Of a stretch of DNA of 64,000 nt, positions 8,186-16,957 are shown piece after piece; the stretch's first letter is position 1; every line of letters begins with the position of its first letter. Made by a program: the position numbers and the translations under genes. A model generated the notes under the pieces. The model saw only the letters and a list, made by a program, of their open reading frames with translations, was not told the origin of the DNA and did no database searches. This DNA comes from Candidatus Dormiibacterota bacterium (lineage in GTDB: Bacteria > Chloroflexota > Dormibacteria > Aeolococcales > Aeolococcaceae): assembly GCA_003142035.1 (NCBI GenBank), contig PLOF01000074.1, positions 31,402 to 95,401 of the forward strand. Reading direction: 5' to 3'.

Positions 8186-8824
8186 TCAGACCTGGAGACC
8201 CAGCGCCTGCAGCGCCCGCCGGTACTTGGAGGTGCTCTCCGGTGGTCCCGCGCCGGCCTTGCGGAGCCGCGCCGCCACCCGGTCCGCGAGATCGTCCGCG
8301 CCGTCCTGCATCTCGACCTCGAGCTCGCGGAAGCGGTCGACGACGGGACCGCCCCCCGGGGCGGTGACCTCGACGGTGTCGTCCATCACCTCGACGGTGC
8401 CGGCCCCCTTCTCACCCGATGCGGCACGGCCCAGGGTGAGCACCCGCCGGGTGGCGCTGAGCACCGCCACGGGGTGCAGGGCGACGGGATCGACCGCCTC
8501 CGGGATCAACGCGAGCAACTCCGCCGGCGGCGCCGTCCCCTCTGCGCGCAACTCGTGTTCCCCCCTCACCATCCGGTCGGCGTCCATCCGCCCTGGGGTC
8601 TTGAGCGTCCAGACCCCAGGGTCACCCGACCGGTCGAGGCGGCGGCGGTGGCGAAGCCCATAGCCCTGCCGCACGAGCTCCAGGGAGTCGCTGTCCCAGT
8701 ACGTCGACTCCTGTGGCTCCGGCCCCGAGTCCTCCACCACCCCGGCGGTCAGGTCGTTGAGATCAGGGAGGAGATAGCCACCGTCCGCGCTCAGCTTGAT
8801 CTCGCGCTCCACACCGCCTGACAT
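8186..8824 (-). CDS. CYTH domain protein
   Basis: A 212-residue CYTH-superfamily protein (adenylate cyclase CyaB / thiamine triphosphatase fold), a tunnel-shaped barrel that binds triphosphate compounds with divalent metal. The signature ExExK is at the start (EREIKLS), followed by the barrel strands with paired charges (YGLRHRRRL, ELEVEM). Known members hydrolyse inorganic or thiamine triphosphate; which applies here cannot be told. No CHAD domain is fused. The ORF track begins far upstream at 9463, but that part is antisense to the hydrolase gene; ATG 8824 is the first start that gives the family N-terminus. Confidence 0.88.
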   Translation of the reverse strand: MSGGVEREIKLSADGGYLLPDLNDLTAGVVEDSGPEPQESTYWDSDSLELVRQGYGLRHRRRLDRSGDPGVWTLKTPGRMDADRMVRGEHELRAEGTAPPAELLALIPEAVDPVALHPVAVLSATRRVLTLGRAASGEKGAGTVEVMDDTVEVTAPGGGPVVDRFRELEVEMQDGADDLADRVAARLRKAGAGPPESTSKYRRALQALGLQV

Positions 8825-8874
8825 GCCGCGATTATGCGCGAGCAGCCGCGGGGGCACCGCAGCCCGCCGGGATG

Positions 8875-10191
8875 TCAGCTCTGCGCGCGGCGCTGGTCGA
8901 GCATGGCGAAGAGCCGCTCCGCCACCCGTCCCGGGGTCACCCGGTACGCCTGGTGCTCGTGCTCGTTGGTGATCCACACCTCGCAGTTGCCGAGCAGCTC
9001 GGCGGTCTCCAAGGCCAGGCCACGTTCCACGTAGGGGTCGTTCCAGTAGACGGTGCCGACCACCGGGACCCGGTTGGCCCGCAGGCGGTCGACGTCGTAG
9101 AGGGGCGTCCACGAGACCTGGGTGGCGATTGCCTCCGCCGCCGCCCGGAACGGACGCAGCGATGCCCACTCCTCGAACATCCAGGGGAAGATCATCTCGC
9201 CGGTGAGGCAGGGTGCCGGCTCTGCGTCGAGCCGGTAGCGAGGATCGGCGCCGAGCACGCGCGCCGCCGCCCACCGGGTCGGCCCACCCTGCCCGTAGCA
9301 CGCCTCCTGGAGCAGGGAGTAGAGGGGATTGGTCGCCGGCGACATCAACCCGGCGACCTGCTGGTGCACGCCACCACCGAGCACCCCCAGCGTCTCCAGG
9401 TCGTGGGCGGCCCGCTCGACGGCGTCGTGCACCTCGGCCGCCCCATGGAGGTGGCCCAGGCACGTGCCCAGGGTGAGGAACGCGCGGGCGGTGAGGCGCT
9501 CCCCGTGCGCGTCGACGTCCTGCGCGGACAAGAGGTGGTCGACAATCCGGCGCAAGCGCTCCGCGTCCTCCGGGAAGCGCGCCAGGAAGTCCGCGTTGCG
9601 CTCGACCATCCGACCGGCCAGCGCCGTGTAGACGCCGTCGACGTCGCGAAGCACGGGGGCGAAGCCGCCGGTGATGATCACCCCCGCCACGTGTTCAGGA
9701 AGGAACGAGAGGTGGGTGAGGCTGCAGAAGCCTCCGAAGCTCTGCCCGAAGAGATGCCAGCTCGCCTCCTCGCCGAGCAGCACGGAGCGGAACCGGTCGG
9801 CGTCGCGCACGATCGAGTCGGCGCGGAAGTGACGGAGGTACTCCGCCAGCTCACCGGGATCGCTGCGCGGCAGCGACCGCGCCTCGAGCGGTGAGCTCAT
9901 GCCGGTGCCGCGCTGGTCGAGGAGAAGCACCCGGTAGCGGGTGAGCAGCTGCTCCAGCCAGGCCCCCCGTGACACGGGAAAGGCGAACTCCATCCCCGGT
10001 CCGCCCTGGTACCAGCAGATCATGGGAAGGTCCCGATCGTCCGCCTTCTCCGCGGCCACCACCTCGCGGGCAAAGACGCTGATGGTCCCCCTGACGCCGG
10101 GCCGGCTCCAGTCCAGCGGCACCTCGATGCGGTGGCCGGTGACGATCATCCGGTCCACCGCGACCCGGGAGACGATCTCGTGGGCGCTCAT
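8875..10191 (-). CDS. Proline iminopeptidase-like alpha/beta hydrolase
   Basis: A 438-residue alpha/beta-hydrolase of the prolyl aminopeptidase (S33) type. The oxyanion-hole segment YQGGPGM occurs near residue 62, DQRGTGMSS near 92, and the nucleophile elbow GQSFGG near 148; an acidic residue and His (NEHEHQAY) near the C-terminus could complete the triad. The S33 family releases N-terminal proline from peptides, but many members are general hydrolases. Its ATG overlaps the serS stop codon as ATGA, so translation is coupled to serS and it is the last gene of the lysS-serS unit. Confidence 0.88.
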   Translation of the reverse strand: MSAHEIVSRVAVDRMIVTGHRIEVPLDWSRPGVRGTISVFAREVVAAEKADDRDLPMICWYQGGPGMEFAFPVSRGAWLEQLLTRYRVLLLDQRGTGMSSPLEARSLPRSDPGELAEYLRHFRADSIVRDADRFRSVLLGEEASWHLFGQSFGGFCSLTHLSFLPEHVAGVIITGGFAPVLRDVDGVYTALAGRMVERNADFLARFPEDAERLRRIVDHLLSAQDVDAHGERLTARAFLTLGTCLGHLHGAAEVHDAVERAAHDLETLGVLGGGVHQQVAGLMSPATNPLYSLLQEACYGQGGPTRWAAARVLGADPRYRLDAEPAPCLTGEMIFPWMFEEWASLRPFRAAAEAIATQVSWTPLYDVDRLRANRVPVVGTVYWNDPYVERGLALETAELLGNCEVWITNEHEHQAYRVTPGRVAERLFAMLDQRRAQS

Positions 10192-11453
10192 GCTCCGGGC
10201 GGCACCAGGCGGTCGACGCCGCCCATGTAGTACCGGAGCGGCTCAGGGATGTCGACGCTCCCGTCCTCGCGCTGATAGGTCTCGAGAACCGCGTCGAGGA
10301 CACGGGGAACGGCCAGGCCGCTGCCATTCAGCGTGTGGACGAATCGGGGCCGCTCGCCCGCCGCGGGCCGGTAGCGGATGTTGGCCCGGCGCGCCTGGAA
10401 GTCCCCGAAGACGCTGCAGGAGGAGACCTCCAGCCAACGCTGCATCCCCGGCGCCCAGGCCTCGACGTCGTACTTCTTCCACTGGGCAAATCCCATGTCA
10501 CCGGTGCACATGGAGAGCACCCGGTGGTGGATGCCGAGACGCTCCAGGAGTGATTCTGCCTGATGTGTCAGCAACTCCAGCTCGTCGAGCGAGGTCTCGG
10601 GACGGGTGAAGCGGACCATCTCGACCTTGTCGAACTGGTGGAGCCGGATGTAGCCGCGGGTGTCCTTGCCGGCCGCCCCCGCCTCGCGCCGCCAGCAGGC
10701 GGTGTAGGCGACATGGCAGATGGGGAGTGCCGCGCCGTCCAGGATCTCCTCGCGGTAGAGGTTGGTCACCGGCACCTCGGCGGTGGGAACCAGGAAGAGG
10801 TCGTCGTCGGTGCGGTAGGCGTCGTCCTCGAACTTGGGCAGCTGGGCGGTGCCGACCATGCACTCGCGCCGCACCAGGTAGGGCGGCAGGATCTCTGTGT
10901 AGCCGTGCTCGCGGGTCGCGATGTCGAGCATCCAGGCGATCAGGGCCCGCTGGAGCCGGGCCCCCTCGCCGCGCAGGATGGCGAAGCGGGCCCCGCTGAT
11001 CTTGGCGGCGCGCTCGAAGTCGAAGATGCCGAGCCGGTCGCCCAGCTCGAAGTGGGGTCGCGGCTCGAAGTCGAAGTGCGGAGGCTCGCCCCCGGTGCGG
11101 ATCTGCACGTTGCCACTCGCGTCGGGGCCGATGGGCGCGGACTCGTGCGGCGGGTTGGGGACATAGAGGAGGAGCGACTGGATGCGCCCCTCCAGCTCGC
11201 CCAGCTCGGCCTCGCCCGACTGCATCCGGGTCTTGAGCTCGGCGAGCTCCGCCCGCTGCTCGTCGGTGGGGGCACCGTGGATGGCGGAGGATGCGCGGCG
11301 GCGCTCGGCCTGGGCCGATTCGACCTCGTTGCGAAGCCGCCGGGCGCGCAGGTCGAGCTCGAGGATCTCGTCGACGGGGGCAGCCTCGTGCTTGAGCTCC
11401 GCCCCCCGGCGGAAGTGGTCGGGGTCATCGCGCAGGGCCTGGAGAGGGATCAC
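10188..11453 (-). CDS. serS: Seryl-tRNA synthetase
   Basis: A 421-residue class II seryl-tRNA synthetase that charges tRNA-Ser. The N-terminal coiled-coil arm that contacts the tRNA spans about residues 30-105. Motif 2 is CWRREAGAAGKDTRGYIRLH and motif 3 is TLNGSGLAVPRVLDAVLE. Length is normal for bacterial SerRS. The GTG start overlaps the lysS stop codon as GTGA, so the two synthetases are translated together. Confidence 0.97.
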   Translation of the reverse strand: MIPLQALRDDPDHFRRGAELKHEAAPVDEILELDLRARRLRNEVESAQAERRRASSAIHGAPTDEQRAELAELKTRMQSGEAELGELEGRIQSLLLYVPNPPHESAPIGPDASGNVQIRTGGEPPHFDFEPRPHFELGDRLGIFDFERAAKISGARFAILRGEGARLQRALIAWMLDIATREHGYTEILPPYLVRRECMVGTAQLPKFEDDAYRTDDDLFLVPTAEVPVTNLYREEILDGAALPICHVAYTACWRREAGAAGKDTRGYIRLHQFDKVEMVRFTRPETSLDELELLTHQAESLLERLGIHHRVLSMCTGDMGFAQWKKYDVEAWAPGMQRWLEVSSCSVFGDFQARRANIRYRPAAGERPRFVHTLNGSGLAVPRVLDAVLETYQREDGSVDIPEPLRYYMGGVDRLVPPGA

Positions 11454-13003
11454 GCGTCAGCCTCCGCGTCGCCGGTCGGGCGCATCGTGGGGAAGAGCAG
11501 CACATCGCGGATGCCGGGGCTGTCGGTGAGCAGCATCACCAGACGGTCGACGCCGATGCCGAGACCCCCGGCCGGCGGCATGCCGGCCTCGATGGCCTCC
11601 AGGAAGTCCTCGTCCAGCGGCTGGGTCTCGGTCGCGCCCAGATCGCGCTGGCGGGCCTGTTCCTCGAAGCGAGCGCGCTGGTCGATGGGATCGTTGAGCT
11701 CGCTGAAGGCGTTGGCCAGCTCCCGGCCGACGACCACCAGCTCAAAGCGCTCCACGAACCGCGGGTCGTCCTTGCGCCGCCGCGCCAGCGGGCTGACCTC
11801 GGCCGGGTAGTCGAGGACGAAGGTGGGGTCGAAAAGGGTGCGCTCGACCTTCTGCTCGTAGATCTCGTTGAACACTGTGCCGGGGCCCTGGCCGGGCTGG
11901 AGCTCCACCCCCGCCCGCCGGGCCTGCGCCTCCAGGCTGCCGTCGTCCCAGGCCCGGACCGGGTCGAATCCGCAGACCTGCTCGATCAGGCGGGCCATGG
12001 TCTCGGCTCGGAAGGGAGGGGTGAGATCGAGATCGCGACCGCCGTAGCGGCGGTGCAGCGGGTCGAGGTCGGGGGCGGAGGCGCCGTCCTCCTCCATCCC
12101 GGGTGGTACGGCCCGGGCGGCATCGACGACGATCGCCTCGGTCAGCTCGCGCATGTCGACGTAGTCGGCGTACGCCTGGTAGGCCTCGAGCATCGTGAAC
12201 TCAGGATTGTGCCGTGGCGAGAGGCCCTCGTTGCGGAAGACGCGGCCGATCTCGTACACCCGGCGGTAGCCACCGACCAACAGGCGCTTGAGGTGCAGCT
12301 CGATGGCGATCCGGAGGTAGACCTCGGTGTGCAGGGCGTTCCAATGCGTGCGGAATGGCACGGCATGTCCGCCCCCCGGGATGAGCTGGAGGATGGGGGT
12401 CTCGACCTCGAGGAAGTCGCGCCCCTCCAGGGTGCGCCGGACGCTGCGCAGCAGCTCGGCGCGGTGCTGGAAGTGGCGCCTCTGGCCGGCGCTCGACATC
12501 AGGTCGTAGTAACGCTTGCGGTAGCGGGTCTCCTGGTCGTGGAGCCCGTGGAACTTCTCGGGCGGCTGGCGCAGCGCCTTGACGAGCGGGGTCAGGGTCT
12601 GAACCAGCACCGTCGGCTCCCCGCGGCGGGTGCGCATCAGCGTCCCGGAGACGCCCACGATGTCACCGAGGTCGAGCAGCCGCACCGCTTCGAAGGCGGC
12701 CTCGCCGAGCTGGTCCTGCCTGAACCACACCTGCATCCGGCCGCCCTCGTCCTCCAGATGGGAAAAGACGCTCTTGCCCTGGACGCGGTGGAGCATCAGC
12801 CGCCCGGCGACCGCGACCGGGGGGCCGGGGGTGTCCGCAGGCGGGCTGGTCGCCTCCCACTCCGCCAGCGCGCGGCGCGCCTCCTCCAGGGTGCGGTCGG
12901 GCCGGAAGTCGACGTTGTAGACGGGAAGGCCGAGGGCGGCGAGGGCTTCGGCCTTTCGCCTCCGTTCAACCATGAGGGGATCGTCGGGCATGCGACCGTA
13001 CAT
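11450..13003 (-). CDS. lysS: Lysyl-tRNA synthetase, class II
   Basis: A 517-residue class II lysyl-tRNA synthetase: an N-terminal OB-fold anticodon-binding domain (about residues 60-160) followed by the catalytic domain. Motif 2 is visible as FRNEGLSPRHNPEFTMLE, and motif 3 as GLGIGVDRLVMLLTDS. ATG 13003 is the first start; ATG 12991 and ATG 12970 are possible, and no strong ribosome-binding site decides between them. It lies 68 bp downstream of greA on the same strand, a gene pairing seen in many bacteria, and is followed by serS through a GTGA overlap. Confidence 0.96.
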   Translation of the reverse strand: MYGRMPDDPLMVERRRKAEALAALGLPVYNVDFRPDRTLEEARRALAEWEATSPPADTPGPPVAVAGRLMLHRVQGKSVFSHLEDEGGRMQVWFRQDQLGEAAFEAVRLLDLGDIVGVSGTLMRTRRGEPTVLVQTLTPLVKALRQPPEKFHGLHDQETRYRKRYYDLMSSAGQRRHFQHRAELLRSVRRTLEGRDFLEVETPILQLIPGGGHAVPFRTHWNALHTEVYLRIAIELHLKRLLVGGYRRVYEIGRVFRNEGLSPRHNPEFTMLEAYQAYADYVDMRELTEAIVVDAARAVPPGMEEDGASAPDLDPLHRRYGGRDLDLTPPFRAETMARLIEQVCGFDPVRAWDDGSLEAQARRAGVELQPGQGPGTVFNEIYEQKVERTLFDPTFVLDYPAEVSPLARRRKDDPRFVERFELVVVGRELANAFSELNDPIDQRARFEEQARQRDLGATETQPLDEDFLEAIEAGMPPAGGLGIGVDRLVMLLTDSPGIRDVLLFPTMRPTGDAEADA

Positions 13004-13071
13004 GGTGCCCGAGCGACGGCCCCTTCCGTGCGGATTGGGGCCAGTTTGACGCGATCTAGCGGGTTTGCCCC

Positions 13072-13533
13072 TCAGCGGAGGGCGGTGACCTTGAGCTCGC
13101 GCACTCCACCGGGGCTCTGGACAGCGACCTTGTCCCCGATCCGCCGGCCGAGCAGGGCCTTGCCGACCGGCGATTCCATCGAGATGCGGCCCGAGGTGAC
13201 GTCAACCTCGGCCGGGCCCACGATGGTGAAGGCCTGGGTTCCGTACTCGTCCTTGACCTCGACGGTGGAGCCGACCTGGACGACCCCGCCGACCTCCGTC
13301 GGCTCGATGATCACGGCGTTGCGGACCATCATCTCCAGGGTGAGGATCCGCCCCTCGAGCATCCCCTGCTCGTTCTTCGCGGCCTCGTATTCGGCGTTCT
13401 CGCTGATGTCGCCAAAGTCCTTGGCGTACTTGATCCGCTCGGCGACCTCGGCGCGCCGGACCGTCCGCAGTTCCTCGAGCTCAGCTGCGAGCTTGTCGAG
13501 GCCCTCTTTGGTGAGCAAGACCGGCTTGTCCAT
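13072..13533 (-). CDS. greA: Transcription elongation factor GreA
   Basis: A 153-residue GreA: an N-terminal antiparallel coiled coil that enters the RNA polymerase secondary channel, with the acidic tip DFGDISENAEYE carrying the catalytic Asp and Glu, and a C-terminal FKBP-like domain (SPVGKALLGRRIGD). It stimulates cleavage of backtracked transcripts. The ATG at 13533 gives the normal GreA N-terminus; the ORF extension to 13665 is not conserved in style. A TATACT -10 on the minus strand (13612-13607) would give a leader of about 65-70 nt. It heads the greA-lysS-serS unit. Confidence 0.96.
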   Translation of the reverse strand: MDKPVLLTKEGLDKLAAELEELRTVRRAEVAERIKYAKDFGDISENAEYEAAKNEQGMLEGRILTLEMMVRNAVIIEPTEVGGVVQVGSTVEVKDEYGTQAFTIVGPAEVDVTSGRISMESPVGKALLGRRIGDKVAVQSPGGVRELKVTALR

Positions 13534-13669
13534 GGTGGTGGATGACCTTCGTGAACGTGGGTGGCCCTGCCGAGCGCCGCCCGGCGCATCAGTGGGGAGG
13601 CAGGGGAGTATAGGTGCTGCGCGTGAAACGATGGTGGCGACGTTCAAGTAACAAACTGACCCCACCTGG

Positions 13670-13699
13670 TTGACCCCGATCTGATAACCTACCTATCAT
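13670..13699 (+). promoter_or_regulatory. Putative promoter of an orphan small transcript
   Basis: TTGACC at 13670-13675, an 18-bp spacer and TATCAT at 13694-13699 form a good sigma70-like promoter on the plus strand. There is no plus-strand gene for 2.3 kb downstream, yet a hairpin and a strong terminator follow within 80 bases. Confidence 0.55.
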
Positions 13700-13705
13700 C
13701 CTCAC

Positions 13706-13780
13706 AGCGGTCGGGGACCGCACCTCATAAGCCCCCCCTCTCGGGGCGTCTCTGGACTTCCAGGGGCGCCCTCTTTTTTT
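13706..13780 (+). ncRNA. Candidate orphan small RNA, about 75 nt
   Basis: The segment between a sigma70-like promoter and a T-run terminator contains no reading frame. It opens with a perfect 6-bp hairpin, GCGGTC-GGG-GACCGC (13707-13721). A second possible stem pairs GCCCC (13731-13735) with GGGGC (13743-13747) and competes with the terminator stem. It lies between divergent greA and the 3' end of the dus gene, both on the minus strand, so it serves neither as a leader. I recognise no known RNA family. The structure is read from sequence; expression is inference. Confidence 0.45.
13743..13780 (+). terminator. Intrinsic terminator with T7 tail
   Basis: An interrupted stem pairs GGGCG with CGCCC and CTGG with CCAG around an ACTT loop, directly followed by TCTTTTTTT. 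This is the clearest intrinsic terminator in the window. It points along the plus strand, where no gene precedes it, which is the main reason to suspect a small RNA here. The sequence from 13781 to 13881 shows nothing else. Confidence 0.75.
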
Positions 13781-13881
13781 GGGTGGCGCGGGCTCACATC
13801 TTCGGATACCCAGGGACTCAGGTTTTCCGATCCCCGGCGAGTGGATCTTCGCCGCCGGGGGTGTGCCCTCGGGGCCGGGGC

Positions 13882-14952
13882 TCAGCCCTCGCCGCTCGTG
13901 AAGATCGGCTGGAACCAGCCACCCGGGCCGAGGCCGGCGGCGAGCGCCTGGCCCAGGATGGCATCGAGGTCAGCCCGCGTGACCAGGGTCTGCACCATCG
14001 CCCGGAGCTTGGCCGCGCCGTTGCACCCCTTGATGGTCCAGGACACGTACTTGCGGCCGACCACCAGGGCGCGAGCCTCCCCGTAATGCTCGATGAGCAG
14101 CTCCACGTGCCTCCGGGTCAGCTCGATCCGGTCCGCGAAGCCGAGGTCGGGGAGGAGCTCGCCGGTCGCGACGTGGTGGACGGCCTGGCGTACGAGCCAG
14201 AGGTTGCCCAGGGCGCCCCGGGCGATCACCACGCCGTCCACATCGCCGGCGAGCAGCCGGCGCCGGATCTCGCTGACGTCGGTGACATCGCCGCTCCCCA
14301 CCACGGGGATGCGGACCGCCTGCTTGACCCGGGCGATCTCCGCCCAGTCCGCATGCCCTGTGTAGCGTTGCGCCCGGGTGCGCCCGTGGACGGTCACCAT
14401 CGCGCACCCAGAGTCCTCCAGGGCCCGCGCCAGCTCCGAGGCGTTGATCGAGGAGTGGTCCCAGCCGAGCCGCATCTTGGCGGTGACGGGGACGTCGACC
14501 GCCTCGACCATGGCCCGGATCACCCGCGCCGCGCCGGCCACATCCCTCGCCAGGCCCGCGCCCGAGCCCCGCGTGGTGACTCGCGGCACGGGGCAGCCGA
14601 GGTTGACGTCGACCACGGACGCCCCCCGCTCGACGCAGATCGCGGCGGCCTCGGCCATCATCGCCGGGTCGCAGCCGACCAGCTGGGCGGCGGCCGGGCG
14701 CACCCCGGGATCGAAGGTGAGCAGCTCCAGGGTCCGGGGGATGCGGCGCACCACCGGCTCGGCGGCGGTCATCTCGGCGGAGACCAGTCCGGCCCCGAAC
14801 TCCCGGGCAAGCCGCCGGAAGGGGTCGTCGGTGATCCCGACCATGGGGGCGATCAGCACCGGGGAGTCGACCTCCAGCCGCCCGATCCGCAGCGGGGCGG
14901 GGGCGGGAAGGGAACGGGGTGGCGCCGCCGGTGCCGGCTCCGCGACAGTCAT
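13882..14952 (-). CDS. dus: tRNA-dihydrouridine synthase
   Basis: A 356-residue FMN-dependent TIM-barrel enzyme that reduces uridines to dihydrouridine in tRNA. The DusB-like opening APMVGITDDPFRRLAREFGA, the active-site segment NLGCPVPRVTTRGSGAGL (catalytic Cys) and HGRTRAQRYTGHADW with the FMN-phosphate loop GSGDVTD are all visible. A Pro/Ala-rich tail of about 20 residues precedes the barrel. ATG 14952 was chosen because upstream codons back to 15087 read as noncoding. It lies 94 bp after coaX on the same strand; dus and coaX neighbour each other in other bacteria as well. Confidence 0.93.
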   Translation of the reverse strand: MTVAEPAPAAPPRSLPAPAPLRIGRLEVDSPVLIAPMVGITDDPFRRLAREFGAGLVSAEMTAAEPVVRRIPRTLELLTFDPGVRPAAAQLVGCDPAMMAEAAAICVERGASVVDVNLGCPVPRVTTRGSGAGLARDVAGAARVIRAMVEAVDVPVTAKMRLGWDHSSINASELARALEDSGCAMVTVHGRTRAQRYTGHADWAEIARVKQAVRIPVVGSGDVTDVSEIRRRLLAGDVDGVVIARGALGNLWLVRQAVHHVATGELLPDLGFADRIELTRRHVELLIEHYGEARALVVGRKYVSWTIKGCNGAAKLRAMVQTLVTRADLDAILGQALAAGLGPGGWFQPIFTSGEG

Positions 14953-15046
14953 GCAGCCATGGTAGGGGGCGAGCCGCGCGCAGCTCACCTCCCACTCGGC
15001 GCCACTCGGCGCCGGACGAGCTCCACAGATGAGCGCCCTCGCGAGC

Positions 15047-15814
15047 TCAGGAGGCGTTGAGCTCGTGGATGAGGCGGAGACCCACAAGGGTCAGGCGCTC
15101 GTCGACGGCGCGGACCCCGGAGATGAGGCCGGCCATCAGTGGAGCGAGGCCCCCGGTGAGGATCAGCTTGGGGTCACCCTCCATCTCCCGGCGCATCCGG
15201 ACCACCAGCCCCTCCACCAGGCCGGCGTAACCGAGGACGAGGCCGGCCTGCATCGAGGCTCGGGGGTTGCGTCCCAGGACGGTCTCGGGTGCTGCCAGGT
15301 CGACGGGGGAGAGTCGGGCGGCCCGCGCAACCAGCGCGTCGTGGCTGACCATGAGACCCGGAGCCACGGCCCCACCCAGGTAGTCGCCGGCGGCGTCGAT
15401 GGCGTCGATGGTGGTGGCGGTCCCGAAGTCGCAGATGATGGCCGGACCGCCGTAGAGGTGCTGAGCGGCGACGGCGTTGGCGATCCGATCTGCCCCGACC
15501 AGCGACGGGTCGTCGTAGTTGATGCGGATTCCGGTCCGAACCCCCGGCCCGACGACGAGCGGGGGATGGCCGAAGCGCTGGCGGGCCAGTTCTTCGATGC
15601 TCCGGGAGAGATCGGGGACCACATTGCTGACCGCGACGGCCGATATCGCCTCAGGCTCCAGCCCGGCGGAGCGCAGCAGGGAGACGACCACCAGCCCGAG
15701 CTCGGCGCCCGTCGCCCGGGGCTCCGTGTGGTATCGGAAATCGGTGACCAGCCGGCTCCCGTCGAAGACGCCGACGACGGTGTCGGTGTTGCCGACATCG
15801 ATGGCAAGCAGCAT
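15047..15814 (-). CDS. coaX: Type III pantothenate kinase
   Basis: A 255-residue ASKHA-fold kinase that phosphorylates pantothenate in the first step of coenzyme A synthesis. The phosphate loop DVGNTDTVVGVF lies at residues 6-17; GADRIANAVAA and CDFGTATTIDAID match the pantothenate and ATP site motifs; a glycine-rich segment LTGGLAPLM is near the C-terminus. Type III enzymes are insensitive to CoA feedback and need a monovalent cation. ATG 15814 gives the standard N-terminus. The inverted-repeat element begins only 27 bp upstream of its start and may affect its expression. Confidence 0.95.
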   Translation of the reverse strand: MLLAIDVGNTDTVVGVFDGSRLVTDFRYHTEPRATGAELGLVVVSLLRSAGLEPEAISAVAVSNVVPDLSRSIEELARQRFGHPPLVVGPGVRTGIRINYDDPSLVGADRIANAVAAQHLYGGPAIICDFGTATTIDAIDAAGDYLGGAVAPGLMVSHDALVARAARLSPVDLAAPETVLGRNPRASMQAGLVLGYAGLVEGLVVRMRREMEGDPKLILTGGLAPLMAGLISGVRAVDERLTLVGLRLIHELNAS

Positions 15815-15840
15815 CGAGGCCGATTGTGACGCGCAGCGCC

Positions 15841-15959
15841 AGCAGGGCGCTGAAGAACATCCACCGATGGAATCCAAGGCCGAGCCCCCGCAGGAGGCGA
15901 CGCACGCATCACCGAGGATGGGGGCGGCAGGACCGTCGGGGGTTCTTCAGCGCCCTGCT
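15841..15959. repeat. Inverted-repeat element, copy A
   Basis: An 18-bp perfect inverted repeat (AGCAGGGCGCTGAAGAAC at 15841-15858, its complement at 15942-15959) encloses an 83-bp interior. Inside, GCCCCC (15884-15889) pairs with GGGGGC (15920-15925), so the whole unit can fold into nested stems. The right 69 bp (15880-15948) match copy B at 21975-22043 with one mismatch. It occupies most of the gap between divergent coaX and degV. No open reading frame of substance lies inside it. Confidence 0.85.
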
Positions 15960-16021
15960 AGAGGCGCGCGACCACGGCGACGGCGGCGACCACGGGCCGG
16001 ACGGGTAGGATCACTGCCGCA

Positions 16022-16879
16022 GTGAAACGCGTGCACCTGGTGTGTGACAGCACCGCCGACCTCGGCCTCGCCTACTACCCCGCCCACGACGTGGAGATGG
16101 TCCCGCTCAGCATCATCTTCGGAGAGGAGCAGTACCTCGACCAGGTGGAGATGCCGACCAGGGAGTTCTACCGGCGGATGCGCGCCGGCGGGCCCCACCC
16201 ACAAACCTCCCAGCCATCGCCGGGCGTGTTCGCGGAGGTCTTCGAGCGGCTGGGAAGTGACGGCGCTCCGGTGATCTGCACCACCATCAGCTCCGATTTG
16301 AGCGGTACCGCCGGCTCGGCGATGCAGGCGCGCCAGGCTCTTCCCGACCTCGACATCCGGATCGTCGAAACCAAGTCCTGCGGGCCGGCCCATGGCGCCG
16401 CGCTGGCCATGGCCGCGGCCATCCGCGACCGGGGCGGCAGCGCTGACGCGATCGTGGCCGCCATTGACCGGCTGAAGGCGGCGCAGCACCTCGTGTTCAC
16501 CGTCGAGAACCTCGAGTACCTCCGGCGCGGCGGGCGCATCGGCGCCGCCCGGGCGCTGCTCGGCACCGTCCTCAGCATCAAGCCGATCCTCGCCTTCATC
16601 GACGGCAAGGTGCAGGTCCTCGACCAGGTGCGCACCTATCCCCGGGCCCTGGATCGCGTCGTCCAGGAGCTGGCGTCCACGGTCCGGGAATGGGGCCGGA
16701 CCGTGACCACATTGGCCCACGCCGACAACCGCGAGGGTGCCGAGGAGCTGGCCCGCAAGGTGGCGGCCGTCACCGGGGAGGCCCCGCAGATCGTCGAGGT
16801 CGGCGCCGTGCTCGGCTGCCACGTGGGGCCGGGCGCCTTCGGCCTCTTTTACCATCCGGCCTCGGCGGTGCAGGCGTGA
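16022..16879 (+). CDS. DegV family lipid-binding protein, copy 1
   Basis: A 285-residue DegV protein, a two-domain fold that binds a single fatty acid; in Firmicutes the family (FakB) presents fatty acids to the kinase FakA. The DegV opening VCDSTADL, the TSQPSPGVF strand, the RGGRIG helix turn and the C-terminal lipid head-group motif GCHVGPGAFG are present. No FakA/Dak-like kinase lies in the window. The GTG start has no ribosome-binding site but has TAGGAT exactly 10 bases upstream, consistent with a nearly leaderless mRNA. A second DegV of equal length follows 78 bp downstream. Confidence 0.92.
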   Translation: MKRVHLVCDSTADLGLAYYPAHDVEMVPLSIIFGEEQYLDQVEMPTREFYRRMRAGGPHPQTSQPSPGVFAEVFERLGSDGAPVICTTISSDLSGTAGSAMQARQALPDLDIRIVETKSCGPAHGAALAMAAAIRDRGGSADAIVAAIDRLKAAQHLVFTVENLEYLRRGGRIGAARALLGTVLSIKPILAFIDGKVQVLDQVRTYPRALDRVVQELASTVREWGRTVTTLAHADNREGAEELARKVAAVTGEAPQIVEVGAVLGCHVGPGAFGLFYHPASAVQA

Positions 16880-16957
16880 TCGGCACGTGACGCGACTGGA
16901 TAGATCGCTGTACTTTATGCATGGACGGGATGTCAGACAGTTAGGATCGGACCCTCA

